Shown here one piece after another: positions 62,404 to 64,000 of a DNA stretch of 64,000 nt. Location: NCBI RefSeq assembly GCF_900090325.1, contig NZ_FMHW01000002.1:7379001-7443000 (forward strand). The letters are read 5' to 3'. The notes beneath the pieces are model-generated. The model had not been told where the DNA came from and searched no databases. It was given only the letters and a program-made list of their open reading frames with translations. The first letter of the stretch is position 1; the number at the start of each line of letters is the position of its first letter. The stretch comes from Micromonospora pallida. GTDB lineage: Bacteria > Actinomycetota > Actinomycetes > Mycobacteriales > Micromonosporaceae. Made by a program: the position numbers and the translations under genes.

Positions 62404-63042
62404 ATGGCCATGGCTCCGATCGCGCCGTACCGGATGCCCGGCGACGGCGACCTGCCGAGCCCGGCGATGCCCTGGCGCCCGCGTCCGGACCGGGCCGCCG
62501 TGCTGGTGCACGACATGCAGCGGTACTTCCTGCGGCCCTTCCCGGCCGGGCAGTCGCCGCTGACCGAGTTGGTCGCCAACGTCATGAAACTGCTCGCGGC
62601 GGCGCGTGCGGCCGGCGTGCCGGTGTTCTACACCGCGCAGCCGGGCGGCATGAGCCGTGCGGACCGGGGCCTGCTGCACGACCTCTGGGGTCCCGGTATG
62701 AGCAGCGAGGACGCCGATCGCGGCATCGTCGACGACGTCGCCCCCGAGCCGGACGACACGGTGCTGACCAAGTGGCGCTACAGCGCGTTCTTCCGGAGCG
62801 ACCTCGAGGACCGGCTGCGCCTCTCGGGCCGGGACCAGCTTCTCGTCTGTGGCGTCTACGCGCACATGGGCTGCCTGATCACCGCCTGCGACGCGTTCAG
62901 CCGGGACATCCAGCCGTTCCTCGTGGCGGACGCGCTGGCCGACCTCACGCTCGACGACCATCTCATGGCGCTCCGCTACGCGGCTGATCGTTGCGCGGTG
63001 CCGCTCTCCACCGCCGGCGTGCTGGCCGAGCTGGAGAAATAG
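62404..63042 (+). CDS. PhzD-like isochorismatase
   Basis: PhzD hydrolyses 2-amino-2-deoxyisochorismate to 2,3-dihydro-3-hydroxyanthranilate and pyruvate. The 212-residue protein follows PhzD closely: IAPYRMPGDGDLPSP, PDRAAVLVHDMQRYFLRPF with the catalytic Asp, TAQPGGMSRADRGLLHDLWG, VLTKWRYSAFFRSDLE with the catalytic Lys and CGVYAHMGCLITACDAFSRD with DIQPFLVADALADLT. An AGGAGGCGAAGGACC stretch upstream is a strong ribosome site for the ATG at 62404. Together with the divergent phzE-like gene and the dehydrogenase it completes the 3-hydroxyanthranilate branch. Confidence 0.92.
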   Translation: MAMAPIAPYRMPGDGDLPSPAMPWRPRPDRAAVLVHDMQRYFLRPFPAGQSPLTELVANVMKLLAAARAAGVPVFYTAQPGGMSRADRGLLHDLWGPGMSSEDADRGIVDDVAPEPDDTVLTKWRYSAFFRSDLEDRLRLSGRDQLLVCGVYAHMGCLITACDAFSRDIQPFLVADALADLTLDDHLMALRYAADRCAVPLSTAGVLAELEK

Positions 63043-63092
63043 CCGGCCGGGTCCGTCAGGTCACCGGCCATCACCCACCCCGGAGGAATCAC

Positions 63093-63794
63093 GTGTCCGA
63101 ACGCACTCAGGTCGTCGTCATCGGTGGAACGTCGGGGATCGGGCGGCACTTCGCCCAGTCCTGCGCCGAACAGGGACACGACGTCGTCATCACCGGCCGT
63201 TCGGCGGATCGGACCAAGGGCATCGCCGACGAGATCGGCGGACGGACCCGTGGGATCGCCCTGGACCTGGCCGAGCCGGAGCAGGTCGTGACCGCGCTGG
63301 CCGACGTGGCACGCGTCGACCACCTGGTGCTCGCGGCGCTCGACCGGGACTACAACACGGTGCGCGAGTACCGCCCGGCCGACGCGGTGCGCCTGCTGAC
63401 GGTGAAACTCGTCGGCTACACGGCGGTCCTGCAGGCGCTCGCCCCACGGCTGACCGACGAGAGCGCGGTCGTACTGGTCGGTGGCCTGGCCAGCCACCGG
63501 CCGTACCCGGGCTCCACGAGCGTGACCACCGCGAACGGTGGCATCGGCGCGCTGGTTCGGACGCTGGCGGTGGAACTCTCGCCGGTCCGGGTCAACGCCC
63601 TGCACCCGAGCATCGTCGCCGACACGCCCTTCTGGAGTGACAAGCCGGCCGCCCGCGAGGCCGCCGCGACTCGCGCGCTCACCCGGCGGCCGGTGACGAT
63701 GCAGGACTGTACCGAGGCGATCACCTTCCTGCTGACGAACCGTTCGATCAACGGGGTCAACCTGAACATCGACGGCGGTGAGGTGCTCATCTGA
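63093..63794 (+). CDS. Atypical SDR protein lacking the catalytic Tyr/Lys
   Basis: The 233-residue protein has an intact Rossmann start (VVVIGGTSGIGRHFAQSCAE, VVITGRSADR), VLVGGLASHRP and the C-terminal INGVNLNIDGGEVLI. Where the YxxxK pair should be, the sequence is TSVTTANGGIGALVRTL, with Val and Asn at the Tyr and Lys positions. It may still bind NAD(P) but is unlikely to be a normal reductase. The start is a GTG at 63093 after GGAGGAATCAC. It is the last gene of this operon in the window and overlaps the convergent gene by 8 bases. Confidence 0.82.
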   Translation: MSERTQVVVIGGTSGIGRHFAQSCAEQGHDVVITGRSADRTKGIADEIGGRTRGIALDLAEPEQVVTALADVARVDHLVLAALDRDYNTVREYRPADAVRLLTVKLVGYTAVLQALAPRLTDESAVVLVGGLASHRPYPGSTSVTTANGGIGALVRTLAVELSPVRVNALHPSIVADTPFWSDKPAAREAAATRALTRRPVTMQDCTEAITFLLTNRSINGVNLNIDGGEVLI

Positions 63795-64000
63795 TCCCGG
63801 TCGTGACCCGCCACGGCCCCCACCGGCCGGTCGCACCCTGCCCGTGCTCCCGCTGCGCGCGGGGGTAGCGGGCGAGGTTCCGGGCCGAGAACAGGGCCAT
63901 GCCGGCGGTGAAGCCCGTCACCGGCACCGGAAGCCGGGTCCAGTAGGCGAGCCGGCCGTCGACGTGGAACTCCACCTCCGACGTCTCGGCCCGGTAGGTG
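63787..64000 (-). CDS. Unidentified protein, C-terminal part (cut by right window edge)
   Basis: A frame enters from the right edge and ends at 63787, giving at least 70 residues: ETSEVEFHVDGRLAYWTRLP, a more hydrophobic part (VPVTGFTAGMALFSARNLAR) and a basic end that finishes TTGIR. No family is recognisable from this fragment. Its stop overlaps the SDR gene end, so the two are convergent. Confidence 0.5.
   Translation of the reverse strand, partial: TYRAETSEVEFHVDGRLAYWTRLPVPVTGFTAGMALFSARNLARYPRAQREHGQGATGRWGPWRVTTGIR

Overview
The window is high-GC actinobacterial DNA with GTG/TTG starts, ATGA/GTGA gene overlaps and GC-rich hairpins. The gene content (mevalonate operon, DUF1015, DUF5130 and DUF6220 proteins, an Rv2466c-type DsbA protein, class E/F sortase) suggests a Micromonosporaceae genome, most likely Micromonospora. 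The species call is inference. I saw no rRNA, tRNA, CRISPR array, insertion sequence or phage integrase.

1-20.3 kb is ordinary chromosome: an MFS exporter cut by the left edge, an MscS channel, an HNH nuclease, a sortase pair, an esterase, an Lrp/AsnC regulator divergent from a tryptophan 2,3-dioxygenase, an amidase, a DUF5130 pair, a Uma2 protein, pepN, a DsbA-like protein, a DUF1015 protein, rpiB and secreted hydrolases. Several hairpin terminators and short tandem or interspersed repeats lie between these genes.

20.4-29.6 kb is a compact biosynthetic island that I consider the most novel part. It runs: NRPS-like adenylation-carrier-reductase enzyme, aldo/keto reductase, sulfotransferase-like protein, an HK97-capsid-fold protein (family 3 or 'natural product' encapsulin-like shell), an MFS exporter, and a convergent FAD amine/amino-acid oxidase with an apparently leaderless promoter. 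The layout suggests an activated acid reduced to an aldehyde or alcohol, possibly sulfonated, possibly inside a protein shell, then exported.

29.7-33.0 kb holds two tandem subtilisin-like proteases, one with a degenerate active site, and a small lipoprotein.

33.4-64.0 kb is a large natural-product cluster resembling a farnesylated dibenzodiazepinone (diazepinomicin/ECO-4601-type) pathway. Two convergent LuxR-type regulators precede a full mevalonate operon (polyprenyl synthase, mevalonate kinase, diphosphomevalonate decarboxylase, phosphomevalonate kinase, type 2 IPP isomerase, HMG-CoA reductase) that ends in an ABBA aromatic prenyltransferase and lacks HMG-CoA synthase. Membrane and stress genes, a multicopper oxidase and a two-component system follow. 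After these come genes for two aromatic units. PhzE, PhzD and an EntA/DhbA-like dehydrogenase should give 3-hydroxyanthranilate. Aspartokinase with GriI- and GriH-like enzymes should give 3-amino-4-hydroxybenzoate. An amidohydrolase (apparent frameshift), an acyl-adenylating enzyme, a flavin hydroxylase and an SDR with a degenerate catalytic motif are placed to decarboxylate, hydroxylate and join them. The cluster continues past the right edge.
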